Below are positions 1 through 12,330 of a DNA stretch of 64,000 nt, one piece after another (the first letter of the stretch is position 1; each line of letters opens with the position of its first letter). The stretch lies in the NCBI GenBank assembly GCA_033060915.1, contig CM065377.1, positions 55,575,183-55,639,182 of the forward strand, in the 5' to 3' direction. The position numbers and the translations under genes are program-made. The notes under the pieces are model-generated. The model saw only the letters and a program-made list of their open reading frames with translations, searched no databases and had not been told where the DNA came from. The stretch is from Euryodendron excelsum. Taxonomy: Eukaryota > Streptophyta > Magnoliopsida > Ericales > Pentaphylacaceae.

Positions 1-687
1 TCAAGTGAAAATAATGGCAAAGTGGAGATATTTGTATATTGATCATTACATGCCTTGATCACACATGTTTTGAGCCTTTTGACCTCCTTCTCCCCCTTAC
101 CTTTGATTTGATGAATCAATTGAAAACCCTTGAAAAGTCCTTATTTTTATACGAGCATACTTCTTGTGAGATCTCATTTGAATACAAGTCACTACTTGTC
201 AACTATGATTATTTGATGTTTAGCTATGAATGATCTTTCATAAAGTTATGTCAAAGTTGATACATTTTTACTATTTTGGTTTTTGTGATTGGTTTACTCT
301 TTTGCATAGTTTTATATTTACTCCTTTTAAGAGCACTTCACTGTGAAGAGTGTTGCGCTGATTGATAGTGTATGGCCAGTGAGATTTGGATTGAGGCTTA
401 AAAGGTTTTGAATGCATTAGTAGGCTACATTGAGCTATATTGTATGATTCTACCACACACTCGCTTGAACCTTACTTTTATGTCCTTTTTGATGACCTTT
501 TGCTTGCATTAGGAAAAGGGATGTCTTTTGAGATTACTTGGGTATAATTGTGTATTATCTTTATATTTTCATGAATCTTGGATTCTTGATCATAGGCTAA
601 ATGTATCTGTGACTCTTACAAAAGTGGAGATTATCTTATATCCTCTTGCTAGTGTTTTGCTAGGGACTAGCGAACGCTAGGTTGGGG
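1..687 (+). mobile_element. 3' untranslated end of an outer, older Athila-like retrotransposon (partial)
   Basis: This stretch has no coding capacity. It resembles the 3' untranslated part of the element further right (about 11.3-12.36 kb): both have a 'gaa..ttctttca..aagttatg' block, a 'ggtgaggattgaa'-like block, and near the end a small hairpin TTTTGCTAGGGACTAG at 655-670 followed by a purine-rich tract (GCTAGGTTGGGG) just before an LTR. I infer the 3' end of an Athila-like element whose body lies to the left, outside the window. Confidence 0.6.
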
Positions 688-927
688 TGGTAATTAAACT
701 CCAAAAGTGTAATCATTAATCTCTAAATAACAAGTTGTTAGCCTTAGTATAGTAATAGTCCATTATTTTTAAGTGTATTTTGATCATAATACCATGTTAT
801 AGGTATCAGGTGTAAAAGGATCAAAATAGAGCAGCGTAAGGCAAAAGGGTCAATCGACCGTGCATGGCCTTTTAGGGCATGCCACACTTGTCAACCGTGC
901 GCACAGTTCTTAAGGGCGTGTGCACGC
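688..927 (+). repeat. Outer Athila-like 3' LTR, left part
   Basis: The LTR starts TGGTAATTAAACTCCAAAAG directly after a polypurine-like tract, much as the inner LTR starts TGATTC.ACTCTAAAAGTG. It carries several CG-centred palindromes such as GTGCGCAC. It is interrupted at 927 by the insertion of the 928-13943 element and resumes at 13949, where the same motif set (CTGTGCGCACAGTCC, GGGCATATGCACGC) continues. Confidence 0.65.
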
Positions 928-2502
928 TGATTCCACTCTAAAAGTGTAATCTTTGTCCCCTAACTAAGTGTTTGATAGCCTCTATATGGGTATTAGTATA
1001 GATTTTTAACAATAAACTGATCTAAAGTGTTTTTTATATGTATTGTAGGTTTTTGGTGATAAAATGGTGGAAAAATAGCTTAAAGAGAAGAAGACCGTCC
1101 GGACAGACCGTTCGGACGGTTAAACCGTTCGGACGGCCAAATTACCGTTCGGACGCACAGTTCAGACGAACAAATTGTTGTTCAGACGCCCCGTTCAGAC
1201 GAGCGAATTACCGTCCGGACGGTGCGACGGACATGGGAGTTCCATAGTCTATATTTTCCGTCCGAAGCCGTTCCAGAGGCGATATTTTCCGTCCAAAGCC
1301 ATTCCAGAGCCGTCTTTTTCCATTCGAAGAATTACAGAGCCGAGTTTCCTCGTTCGAAGACCGTCCGAACGGTAAAATAACCGTCCGAACAGTTATGACA
1401 CCATCCGAACGGTGCATCCGGACGCACTCTGGACACACTTTGGACGCACTTCAGACGGTGAGCGCAGATTTGCCCTACAACCCAGCAGTCGAAGAAAGAA
1501 GAGAGATATATCAGATTTTAGGTCTTTTGCTGCGGGTAGAGAGGGAGAATAGGGGAAAATGATGTATTTTACTTAGATTTACTTTAGTTTGTTGTATTTA
1601 GGGCTTTGGGAAGTATTTAGATAGTTTTCTTGAGTTGATTTAGTGTAATCTCTTACATTTTTCACATTTCAATATATATACACTTTTGGTTTAAAGTCAA
1701 GATGTGGTCTCTACTCTTTGGAAAGCTTTCAACCATGGATTCTTCAAGCTAAACCCATCGTTTGGGAGCAAATGTGAAGATCTACCAAGGAATGCATGGA
1801 AAATGAAAGGGGAGTTCTTGAATCTTGTTGAATACCTATTTTGCTTATCTTTCTCTAATTATGTTGGCATTAATTGTTGTAGAACTCTTAGATCTATAAT
1901 CATAGTTAATAACATGTCATTTTTTTCTAAAGAACCCATAAATTGTGATAAAACTTAATTCCAACATAATTAGAGATCCCTAAAATTTCAAAGCTAAACT
2001 TTCCGAATCAAGGGCCTTTGGATGGTTCTTGATTTGAGTTAACCCAATCTCCCCCTTTCAAATTCCATGCTAGAATTGGTAGATTGGAACATTTGAACAC
2101 AAACCCCTTTCTTTAATTAAGTTAAATCTCTATTTGTGCTCATTTGGAATTCCGGTTAAATTAAGAGTTGATTTAGTGTTAAGTATGGTTGTTGTAGTAG
2201 AACGTTCATAATTGTCAATTCACTTTAGCTAGAATTAAGTTGTAGGTTTAAATTTCAATTCAATTGTTTGCCTAGTTGCTAGTAAACTAAACCCTTAAAC
2301 ACCAAAAGATTTTCTGTCAAATTTTAGCTAACATAGCAATCGATTTCCCTCTTGGTTTGCGGTTGCAATTTGAATATATTTCTAAACTCTACTTGTTCCT
2401 ATTGCTAAATTGACACAGGTCTCTTGGGAGAACACGATAGTGGAAGTATCCCACTTAAACTACATGCACCCCCATCGCGGTGAGCGTGAAAGGGAAGAGT
2501 CA
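928..2502 (+). repeat. 5' LTR of the Athila-like element
   Basis: It begins TGATTCCACTC and ends GAGTCA, 1575 bp, matching 12368-13943. A dense cluster of CCGTTCGGACGG-type palindromes occupies about 1095-1460. A TATA-like AATATATATACAC stands at about 1671-1683. Confidence 0.93.
1095..1460 (+). repeat. Cluster of CCGTYCGRACGG palindromic motifs in the 5' LTR
   Basis: More than a dozen copies or near copies of the 12-base motif CCGT(T/C)CGG/AACGG occur in both orientations, with spacers such as 'caaatta' and 'gcgtccgga'. The same cluster, with different copy number, is present in the 3' LTR, in the internal spacer (8985-9200) and in the LTRs of the minus-strand element at 45.6-52.1 kb. Confidence 0.85.
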
Positions 2503-2507
2503 AGTTT

Positions 2508-2525
2508 TGGCGCTGTTGCCAGGGA
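2508..2525 (+). other. Primer binding site (tRNA-Asp type)
   Basis: The sequence TGGCGCTGTTGCCAGGGA lies five bases after the 5' LTR. It differs at two positions from TGGCGCCGTTGCCGGGGA, the Athila-type site seen intact in this window at 53339-53356, and is complementary to the 3' end of plant tRNA-Asp. The two changes are another sign of age. Confidence 0.85.
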
Positions 2526-2903
2526 CTTGAAGGAATGAGCAAAGTGCGAAAACGAAAAAATTACAAATCGTAAAAATAAGGTGGGAATTGATCACCCACC
2601 TACGAGGGAAGCATCTACGACTTCGGGCCTAGGTAATTTCTTCAAACTCAATGTGGATACCATGTTTGGATTTTTCTTTCTTTCTTTTCACTAGTTTCTT
2701 TTGTTTGATTAATTAGTAGCATTGCATATTGTTAGGAGCATTAGAGGAGTTAGGTTAGTGTGTGCTTTATTTGCTAATCGGTGGTATTCTAGCACGTGGA
2801 GTGGGAGATTGGAGTTGAAAAGCCGTTGTCCGGCATATATATATTGTTTTGTGTATGATGTGTTGACTAGGATTGAGCCATACTATTTGCGCATTACATT
2901 TGC

Positions 2904-4521
2904 ATGTCCCATTGGGCACAAATTGACAATAGACGCCTTTTACGAGTTGACCCACCATCACCAGCTAACACACCTTCTCCCGGATTGTCATTAGTGGTCG
3001 ACCTAGGTGCACCTCCTATGGATGACCTAAACCCCGCACTTAGGCTACCTAATGATGCTCCACCCAATCCAAATATCTTGCCAAACCCACCGATGGGTGG
3101 ATTGCCACAACACCCTCCTTTACATTCGGCCCATGGTTTAGAGGGTGAGAACATGGAAAATGCGAGCAACCATGGTGACATGGGGGCTCCCCAATTCCGA
3201 ATGAGGGATTTCTTGAACCTACCGCGGCAAGCACCAAGTTCTTGCCTTGTTATTCCGCCCCACTATGCTGCTTTGAACATAAGGCCGGGCATGATGCAAT
3301 TGCTTCCTCAATTCCACGGAGTTGATTCGTAAAGGCCTTATGCCTTCATCATGAAATTTGAGGATGCATGCTCATTAGTGATGGACAACTCGTGTCCACG
3401 GGAAATCTTTTTTCTTAAAATCTTTCCATTTTGTTTAAAGGACACTACCAAGACGTGGTTCAATTCCTTGAAACCACTTTCCATCCACTCTTGGCAAACT
3501 CTTCAAGGAGAGTTTTTGAAAAAAAAATTCCCGGAAAATAGAACGGAAGCGCTTAGACGCCAAATCTCACAATTCTCTCCAATGTTGGGAGAATCATTTT
3601 TTCAGTGTTAGGAGCGGTTTAAAGAGCTCTTAGTTTCTTGTCCACACCATGACTTTGCCGAATGGTGCATTATCAACATCTTTTACTCTTCGTTAACGCC
3701 CCAACTCAAGCAATTCGTTGAGACTATGTGCGCGGGAACATTAATGGATAAGCAACCTCATGAAGCTTATGCATATTTTGATTACCTAGCTAATTTGGCT
3801 CGCGATTGGGCCACTACCGGGACCCAAAATCCCGAAGGTAGACCAAACACGCAAGGGGCGAAATATCAATTGAAAGAAGTTGATGATATAAATGCTAGGC
3901 TTGCCACAATGGCGAGAAAATTAGAGGCTCTAGAATTTAAGAATATGAGTTCGATGGGGAGTGAGGAACCCATGGGAATGTGTTGTGCGGTTTGTGAGAC
4001 CAAAGAGCATGACACCACGTCATGCCTGGTTATACCGGGGATTAAGGAAGCTTTGGCATGGCCAAGCCTTGCATGGCCAAGCCAATGCTATTGGGCAATA
4101 CAATCGAGGTGGGGGAAACCCCTACTCCAATACTTATAACTCGAGATGGAGGGATCATCCTAACTTTGGATGACGTAATGAGGGGACTTCAAATCCCCAA
4201 GCTTATCAAGGAGGGTATAACAACCCTCAATCTTATCAAGCCCCTCCGTCACAATCGCACCCACAACATTACCAACCTCCACCGGTCACATCATTTCCTA
4301 CCCAACCTAAACCATTCCAACCTCCACCTTAAGCTTAACCCAACATATACCACCCCCCACATCGAAAGCCGTTGGAGGATACTCTCCAACAATTCATCCA
4401 AACCCAAGGGGGGGTAAACTCACTGGTCCACAAAACTTTAGATGACATCAAGAGTCAATTGACTCTTCTTACTCAAGCGTTGACCCTTACTAAGAAGGGT
4501 AACTTGCCTGCACAACCTTAA
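2904..4521 (+). pseudogene. gag: gag (capsid/nucleocapsid) of the Athila-like element, broken
   Basis: Encodes the structural gag domain that packages element RNA. Visible landmarks are a Pro/Asn-rich N-terminus, a 'LNLPRQAPSSC' block, the conserved core 'MDNSCPREIFFLKIFPF..WFNSL..HSW..LQGEFLKKKFPENRT', and a CX2CX4HX4C zinc knuckle (CAVC-ETKE-H-DTTS-C) near 3990-4025. In-frame stops occur at 3330 and 3609. A near-duplication of about 15 bp around 4046-4077 (GCATGGCCAAGCC twice) shifts the frame. After the shift further stops fall at 4171, 4330, 4336 and 4519. The frame then runs into pol without a clear boundary, as expected for an Athila gag-pol polyprotein. I list it as inactive. Confidence 0.9.
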
Positions 4522-5910
4522 CCCAATCCTTCTAAGCATGTTCATTCCACCGAAACCTTAGCCCAACCATCAACTAGCCATGAGAATGTTTCGGCCATTA
4601 CCACTTTGAGGAGTGGTAAAACCATTGACAAGACCATCCTTCCTAGGGACCCTACAGGTGGGGCAAAAGTGTCTAAGGTTGATGAGAGGTTGGGAGTTAA
4701 TGAATCTAGAAAAGGAAAAGGGGTTGAGGGAGGACCAAGTGAGAAGGAGGAGGCGAGTGAGAAAGAAAAAAATGAGAGAGAAAAGAAGGAGGAAGGGAAT
4801 TGTGAGAAGAAAGAGCTGAGTGGGTCCTTGCCCAATGGTGAGGAAGTTTTGAGAGAGGAACATGAGATCTTGGCTCACGCTTCATTTCCTCACCGGTTAG
4901 TTAAACCTAAGAATCAATTAAGTTCGGAGATTTATGAGACTTTCAAGCAAGTCAAAATAAATCTACCACTCCTTGAAGCCATTAAACAAGTTCCCTCTTA
5001 TGCTAAATTCCTTAAGGATTTATGTACTGTTAAGAGGAGATTAAATGTTAGGGAGAACGCTTTTCTTGCTAAGGATGTCCATTTCGTTGTCCAAGTCAAA
5101 ACCCCACCAAAGTACAAAGATCCTGGTTGTCCTAGCATAACATGTGTGATAGGGGACCATAGGATAGAGGGGTGCCTTCTAGACTTGGGGTCGAGTGTGA
5201 ATCTATAGTCGTACTCAGTGTACGAGCAATTGGGGCTATGTGAGTTGAAACCTACGAGGATTACACTCCAGTTGGCCGACCGATCTATCAAAGCCCCTAG
5301 GGGAATAGCTGAGGATGTCTTAGTGAAAGTTGATAAGTTTTACTACCCGGCCGATTTTGTGGTCTTAGATACTCACCCGGTTGTTGATCCCCATGCCCAG
5401 AACCACATTCCTATCATTTTAGGGCAACCCTTCTTAGCCACATGTGACGCTATCATTCATGTGAGGGGGGGTCTTCTGAAATTGTCCTTTGGGAACATGT
5501 CTGTTGAACTTAATATGTTTAACGTGGGAAGACAACCGGGGGATTTAGAGGATGTTCGGAAGGTGAATCTTATTGATTCAATAGTGCAAGAGCACTTCGA
5601 GAGGCAAATGGTAGAAAACCCTTTGGAGAGAATGTTGACATTGAGTGAGGGTCTAGATTGCTTGGGAGATGAGGAAGAGGGGGATGTTTTTAATGAGGGT
5701 AGTGGTCTAGAGGTGTGTCCTATCTTGGCGGTGGGTCAATGGACCCCCACTTTTGAACCTTTGACCCCTAACCCTACCAAGCCAAGACCATCCGAACTAG
5801 AGGCTCCTACGCCCGATAGGAAGCCTTTGCCTTCTACCCTTAAATATGTCTTTTTGGGTAAAAGTGAATCTTACCCCGTAGTGATATCTTCATCACTTAC
5901 GGAGGCTTAA
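4522..5910 (+). pseudogene. Aspartic protease region of the gag-pol polyprotein, broken
   Basis: A Lys/Glu-rich linker ('KEEASEKEKNEREKKEEGN') is followed by a conserved pre-protease block ('EIYETFKQVKINLPLLEAIK', 'PSYAKFLKDLCT'). The protease active-site turn then appears as DLGSS-VNL, where Athila-group proteases carry D-L-G-A/S-S. A TAG at 5206 sits directly after this motif. The C-terminal part (5218-5907) contains 'PIILGQPFLATCDAIIHVRGG', typical of the retropepsin second half. A TAA at 5908 separates it from the reverse transcriptase in the same frame. The role is polyprotein maturation; this copy cannot make it in one piece. Confidence 0.85.
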
Positions 5911-5913
5911 GAA

Positions 5914-7253
5914 ATGAGCTTGTTGGAGGTGTTAAAAAAGCATCGGAAAGCCATAGGTTGGACAATTGCCGATTTGCACGGCATTAGCCCTCTAGTATGC
6001 ACTCATCGCATATATTTTAAGGAAGGGGCTAAGCCGGTGCTCCAAATGCAATGCCGATTGAACCTAACTATGAAGGAAGTTGTGAGAAGTGAGGTGCAAA
6101 AACTTCTTGATGCGGGTATTATATACCCAATTGCCGACTCTAAATGGGTGAATCCCACCCAAGTTGTCCCTAAAAAGTCCAGAGTGACGGTAGTTGAAAA
6201 TGCGAATAATAAATTGATACCTACCCGCATCCAAACCGGGTGGCGTATGTGTATAGACTACCGTCGCTTGAATGCCGTAACTACCAAGATCATTTTTCCC
6301 TTCCCTTCCTTGACCAAGTCTTAGAGCGGGTAGCGGGACGGGCCTACTATTGTTTCCTTGATGGTTACTCCGGATATAATCAATTGGCCATCACCATGGA
6401 AGACCAAGCTAAAACCAAATTTACATGCCCCTTTGGCACATTTGCTTACAAGCGAATGCCCTTTGGGTTATGCAATGCTCCCGCCACTTTTCAGAGATGC
6501 ATGATAAGTATTTTTAGTGATATGGTGGAGCGAATTTTAGAGGTCTTTATGGATGATTTTTCCGTATATGGGGACAACTTTGCTCAATGTCTTCAAAACT
6601 TAGAATCGGTACTAAACCGTTGTGAGGAGAGCAATCTTGTGTTGAATTGGGAGAAGTGTCACTTTATGGTGACACATGGTATAGTCTTAGGCCACATCAT
6701 CTCCGGGAGGGGCATTGAGGTAGATCCTGCTAAGGTTAAGCTTATTCAAAAGCTACCCTCCCTTAGGAACGTGAGAGATGTGAGATCTTTTCTTGGGCAT
6801 GCCAGTTTTTACCGGTGCTTCATTCAATCCTTTAGTTCCATTTCTAAGCTCTTATGTGCCTTCTTGGCAAAAGACGTTCCATTTGAGTGGACTTCGTCTT
6901 GTCAACTAGCTTTTGATAAGTTGAAAAAACATTTGACTACGACTCGCATAATTCGGCCTCCGAATTGGAGCCTACCCTTTGAATTAATGTGTGATGCTAG
7001 CGACTTTGCTGTGGGGGCCGTGTTGGGCCAACGAAATGAGAGGAAACCTCATGTGCTCCACTATGCGAGGAAAACTTTGAATGAAGCCCAAATAAATTAT
7101 ACCACCACCGAGAAAGAACTTTTGGCTATTGTGTTTGCTTTGGACAAGTTTCGCTCTTATTTAGTGGGGTCTCATGTGATTGTTTTCACCGACCACGCTG
7201 CACTCAAATACCTCTTGTCCAAACAAGACTTAAAGTCTCAATTAATTAGGTAG
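5914..7253 (+). pseudogene. Reverse transcriptase and RNase H, broken
   Basis: Copies element RNA into DNA. The first part (5914 to about 6290) has the fingers region ('CTHRIYFKEGAKPV', 'GIIYPIADSKWVNPTQVVPKK', 'GWRMCIDYRRLN'). A single-base type frameshift around 6285-6300 moves the rest to another frame. That part has 'FGLCNAPATFQRCM', the catalytic FMDD box ('VFMDDFSVYG'), 'FLGHASFYRCFI', and the RNase H block 'CDASDFAVGAVLG ... TTEKELLAIVFALDKFRSYL ... FTDHAALKYL'. A TAG at 7251 ends the frame, probably replacing a Trp codon. Order and motifs are classic chromodomain-less Ty3/gypsy, Athila type. Confidence 0.92.
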
Positions 7254-8729
7254 ATTCTCCTTCTTCAAGAGTTTGATCTTGAAATTAGGGATAAAAAGGG
7301 TGTGGAAAACGTTGTCGCTGATCATTTGTCCCGCCTCCCTTTTGAGCACCCTACCAAAGATGACTTTTTTATTTGTGAGACCTTCCCCGACGAACAACTC
7401 ATGTCTTGCAACGCCTTGAATCAAGCCTTAACTCCTGGGTACGCCGATGTGGCCAACTATTTGGCCACAAAAGCCATTCCTTCACATTGGTTTGCATTGG
7501 ACAAGAGGCGATTCCTTAGGTTAGTAAAACAATTCTTTTGGGACGAGCCGTATTTGTTCAAATATTGCTTGGATCAAGTTGTACGGCGATGTGTGCCGGA
7601 TGAGGAATTTGAAAGTGTAATGAAATTTTGCCATTCTCATGCATGTGGGGGCCATTTCTCTTCGAAGAAAACCGTGGCAAAAATTTTGCAAAGTGGACTC
7701 TATTGGCCGACTATGTTTAAAGATGTGCATTTATTTTGTGTGGCGTGTGATAGATGTCAAAGGCTCAGGAGCCTTTCTAGGAAACACATGATGCCCCTTA
7801 ACCCTATCCTTGTTTTGGAGGTTTTTGATTGTTGGGGCATAGACTTCATCGGTCCATTTCCTAGTTCATTTGGGTATCTTTATATCTTAGTGGCCATCGA
7901 TTATGTTTCCAAATGGGTAGAGGCAATACCGGCAAGAACCAATGACCACCAAGTTGTGGTCAAATTTTTCAAAGAATACATTTTTTCTCGGTTCGGTATG
8001 CCTTGGGCCATCATCAGTGATGGTGGTTCCCATTTCTGTAATAAGCCATTAGGGATATTCATGAGAAAATACGACATCATTCACAAAGTCGGTTTACCAT
8101 ACCATCCCCAAACACAAGGCCAAGTCGAATTAGCCAACCGTGAAATCAAGACAATCTTGGAAAAGACGGTTAATCCATCTCGAAAGGATTGGTCTTTGCG
8201 CTTAATTGATGCATTGTGGGTCTATCGAACGGCCTACAAAACCATTCTAGGTGTCTCTCCGTACCGTCTTATGTATGAAAAAGCATGTCACCTCCCGGTT
8301 GAAGTTGAACATAAGGCATATTGGGCTATTCGGCAATATAACGAGGGGTTGGGTGAAACCGGCGACCACCGGAAGCTCCAATTGAATGAGCTAGATGAAA
8401 TAAGAAATGATGCGTATGAAAATGCAAAAATTTCAAAGGCTAAAATGAAAGTCCGTCATGACCAACATATTCATCGCAAATCTTTTCATGTGGGTCAAAA
8501 AGTTCTTCTCTACAATTCCTGGTTGCATCTCTTTCCGGGAAAGCTACGGAGTAGATGGTCCGGCCCCTACCAAATTAGGGAAATCTTTTCCTATGGTGCT
8601 ATTGAGGTGCAAAATCTCAAGAATGGCACACCTTTCAAAGTCAATGGGCAACGGTTAAAGCCTCATTTCGAGCCCCTCCGAGGCGAGGTAGATTGTGTGA
8701 ATCTCATTAATCCACCAATCTTGACTTGA
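7254..8729 (+). pseudogene. RNase H tail and integrase, long intact frame downstream of a stop
   Basis: Same frame as the RT after the 7251 stop. It starts with the end of RNase H ('VVADHLSRL'). The integrase follows: an HHCC zinc finger (H-SH-ACGGH with ...CVACDRC), then the DDE core with D in 'WGIDFIGPF', D in 'IISDGGSHF' and E in '[14 protein letters not shown]', and a C-terminal '[26 protein letters not shown]' block. From 7302 to 8729 the frame is open for 475 codons, so the integrase is the best-preserved domain. It lacks its own translation start in the polyprotein context, so I class it as part of an inactive pol. Confidence 0.9.
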
Positions 8730-9415
8730 TGATTGTCCCCTATGTGCTCCCGCCCTCCCGTGTTCTTGTCCCGGACTCTTTCGAGTTGGTCTTGCTTTGA
8801 GGACAATGTAATCTCTTAAGTGGGGGCTGGGGCAAGCTTGTTTTGCGCTCGGTTTTTGTGTAAAGTGTATAGGTTGTTTTGTTTTCTTTTATTTCTTTTG
8901 CAGTTTTTGTTGTTTAATTTAGTGTTGGTTTAGTCTATTAAGTTTTCTGGGTATTCCAATGTCTAAATTGAATTTTTGGAATTTACCGTTCGGACGGTGC
9001 GTCCGAACGCGTTTGTCCGTTTGGACGGTGCGTCCGAACGCTTCATTTACCGTTCGGACGGTGAATTTGGACGGCCCATTTTGAAATAATTTCCCATTCG
9101 GATGGTATCCAGACACGCGTTAATCGGACCATTCGGATTCCTTTTTGACTGTTCGGACGGTGATTGCTCGTTCGAACGGTGCGTCCGGACGGTATCCAGA
9201 CGCGCGTCGAACGCTTGGCGACTCACTACAGACACTATACGCGGAGTTTTTGAGTGTTTTGAGTGTTCCTGGACGATAGCGGAGCCCTGCCAGAGCCCGA
9301 GCATGTGCCCTTGACTCCTCCACCCTGTGTTTCACACTTCCCTAGGTATTCCTGTATCTTTCCTCACGTATTTTTATTCTTTACCTAGGAGACTTTGTAG
9401 GGTGTTTAGATAGTT
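8730..9415 (+). other. Spacer between integrase and third ORF, with palindrome cluster
   Basis: No coding frame is supported. About 8985-9210 holds another cluster of CCGTTCGGACGG-like motifs, as in the LTRs but located internally. The short reading frames here are products of this repeat. Confidence 0.7.
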
Positions 9416-10716
9416 ATGGCAGGCAGAGGGGCCCCCGGTGCCCTTCTTGCTGGCGCAGCTGAGGCTGAACCAGCCCCAGCCTTTGACGTCACACGTTTTG
9501 TGTCTGAGGATGCATTCGAGGCATTCTCTCAGACTTAGATGAGGCGAGGCGTAGTGATTGAGTGCCAGATGGACCTAGAGCAGTTTAGGGGTCCTGGTTT
9601 TTTGTGGGTTGAGGCCTTTGAGGCCCGGGGTTGGGTCCCTTTGACTACCGTCGAGGGAGATGCCATTTTTGTCTTGCTCGCCGAGTTTATAGCGAACGTT
9701 TTAGCCTGTTGTGTTACCCCAGGACACGAGCAAATTACATCCTGGGTTAGGGGGTTTGACATTGGGATCACTCCCGCCACTTTTGCAGAGGTGTATGGGC
9801 TGCCTAGGGTGGCAGACCCTCAGTATAGTTTCCCATCTAGGGGGGCCCCGGATGACTTCAGAGTCGTTTCCGACAAGGTTTGCCTCCCAGGCACTAATTG
9901 GGGTTTGCGTCGGCAGGTGACGGTCAGCTCATTGCTTCCTATCTACGCCCCCTTGTATATTTTTTGTTGTCAGTCCGTCTACCCCATTGCTAGGCATTCT
10001 GAGGTTAAGAGGAGTAGGGCTAGTCTTTTGTGGGCTATTAGGGCGGGTAGGTCCATAGATCTTCCGTTATTTCAGTTTAGAGCCCTAGCAGAGGAGATTA
10101 CGCACCCGCATGCTCAGGAATCCATCCCTTTCGCGGTCCTTTTGACGCGAGTGATCGAGGCTGCTTTCGGGGCCCTGTTATTGGACTTCCTCGTCTCCCA
10201 CAGTCGAGGGAGCCCATTGGTAGATCTACCATTCAGCAGGGATTGAGATCTCGCAGACTGCAACAGCAGCAGGAGCAGTTTCAACCACAGCCACAGCAGC
10301 AGCAGTTGGGACTTGCTGAGCCGGATCTTGCTGACCCAAATCAATACGACCGCGATATTCATCAGCATCAGCAGCACTTTCAGCCACCACCGATGCCCTA
10401 TCCGACATTACAGATGCTTGAGCAGATGCGGCAGACCTTAGATATGTTAGCTGCGGGATCACCACAGCAGTTTGCCAACATTGCTAGGCTGGAGGCTGCC
10501 CATGCAGCTCATTTTGCAGCACTTGAGGGCCAGATCCGAGCCCAGTTTGAGCAGAGTACTGCATTCCAGGGCCTGATCCGAGCCCAGTCCGAGCAGATCA
10601 CCGCACTTCAGGGCCAGACCCGGAGCCAGACCAGGATCATTAAGGAGCTTTTTGTTGAGGTCCGGGCCCTTAAGTCTGCTGTTGCACCACCTCCAGATGA
10701 CAATGGAGATGACTGA
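9416..10716 (+). pseudogene. Third ORF at the 'env' position of the Athila-like element
   Basis: The ATG at 9416 opens an Ala/Pro-rich N-terminus that hits a TAG at 9536. The frame continues to a stop at 10244-10246 with motifs such as 'FRGPGFLWVEAFEARGW', 'WVRGFDIGITPATFAEVYGL' and 'LPIYAPLYIFCCQSVYPI', the plant transposon-type domain that commonly fills this slot. A shift to another frame at about 10243 continues into a Gln-rich and coiled-coil tail with a repeated unit (GQIRAQFEQSTAFQ / GLIRAQSEQITALQ / GQTRSQ) and an acidic end, stopping at 10714. The function is unknown. It was called env-like by position, but I see no clear signal peptide or transmembrane anchor. Confidence 0.75.
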
Positions 10717-12330
10717 GAGTTTAGGATTATGATGCATTTTTGTACACACATAGCATATCATTGCATCAGTTTTTGTACATTATTTTGACATAGTGTATAT
10801 TGTTTTGATATAGTGGATTATATTTTGAGATTTCTTTATTGTACATCATTTACTTTTGTATCCCCTTATTCTTTATCTTGTATTGTTGGATGTTTTAGCT
10901 ACAGGTGTTCACAGATTTTAGTTTATGTTACTCGCCTGTACCATTTTGATGGGGATTTTGGTAGTGTATGGTATCCATTTCAGTCTTCATTTCTGTCACG
11001 CATCTTTTTACATCTCTTATTATGCATGTTTAGCTAGCTTTTGCGATTGATGCGTTGACTCATTTTTGATGCACTGTAACTCTGTTTTTGACATTAAAAC
11101 CCAACTTAGATTGAAATGGACTCGTTTTCTTACTTTTAACTCCATAGAGAGTGCTTGATTCATGCATTGGTAGAAAGTTATACATCGTTCACATGAGTTA
11201 TACTTTGCAACATATTTTTGTTATTCTACATTGCATTTTCGTCCATACTTAGTGGAGATTGTCACCTTGTGAGCTTTAGAGCGTTTACCGTCTTTTTGAG
11301 AGTCTACATTTACTCAAGGATTGATCTTTCATCCTCATTTCTCTTGAATAATTTCTTTATACTTGCTTTTGGTTCATAAGATGAATTCTGATCTTGGGAT
11401 TGACACTTTTACTATGTGGAATATTATAATTTGGCATCTTTATGTAATTCTAAGCTCATTTCCTTCTTGATAGCCATTATCCTTTTTTGTCTTTCACTAT
11501 ATAACCCATTTATCATTTCATTTTTTCACCTACTTCTTTCTCGAAAGATATCATTGAAATTTTTGTATTCCATATCTTTATTCTTTACTATATTGGGAAG
11601 CGAAAAAAAAGAAAAAGAAAAAGAAGAGTAAGAGAAAAGAAAAAAAAAAAGAGTGGGTATATGATAAAAATATATATATAAGAAGAAGAAGAAGTGGCAT
11701 CAAAGTTATAGAAAAAAAAAAAAGTGTTTATTGTTCGTATCTTTGGGCTTATAACAATGGAGTTGGATATGATATATTTTCATCATCTCATTGCCATGTG
11801 ATGTGTTTGTTTTTATCTCTCATCATTCCTACTTTACCTCCTCGCCTTCCAAATGACTTAATCGATCCAAAGATGCTTCATTATAATTTTCATTAGAGTA
11901 AAAGTTCTATTTTGTCAATTCTTTGAATCATTGTGCATCTATGAACATTCTTTCAGGAAGTTATGCCAAAGGCGATACACTTACATATTGTCCAGTTCTT
12001 TATTTGGATATGTTCACTTGTTTTACCTTGTACATTTACTCTATTGTTAAACATATCATTGTGTGAACTTTGTGAGTCTTTCATTCCGAGTGTATGCCCG
12101 GTGAGGATTGAATCAAAACTTTACGATTCGGAAGTGCATAATTGAGTTCCTTATATGTTGCTTAGCATTGGCTTATCAAGCACACACGCACAAACTTCTC
12201 TAGTATATGAATTTTTGCATAAACTACTACATGTGTTTGAGGTTTGAGATGCGTCCATTGATATCTTGAGTGGGTTGTGCATGTTTTGTGTCTTTTATTG
12301 TCTTTAATTATTTCCTTTCTATAATACATT
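10717..12330 (+). other. 3' untranslated region of the Athila-like element
   Basis: AT-rich, no supported frame. It includes an A/GA-rich patch at about 11600-11730. Its second half is related to bases 1-687 and, inverted, to 47.25-49.3 kb. Confidence 0.7.

Noticed and set aside
1038..1438. Arg-rich short frames in the LTR
   Set aside because: Encoded by the CCGTTCGGACGG palindrome cluster; same artefact at 12478-12929, 8919-9335 and 46835-47138.
4542..4878. Minus-strand Ser/Phe/Leu-rich frames
   Set aside because: Antisense shadows of the Lys/Glu-rich gag-pol linker.
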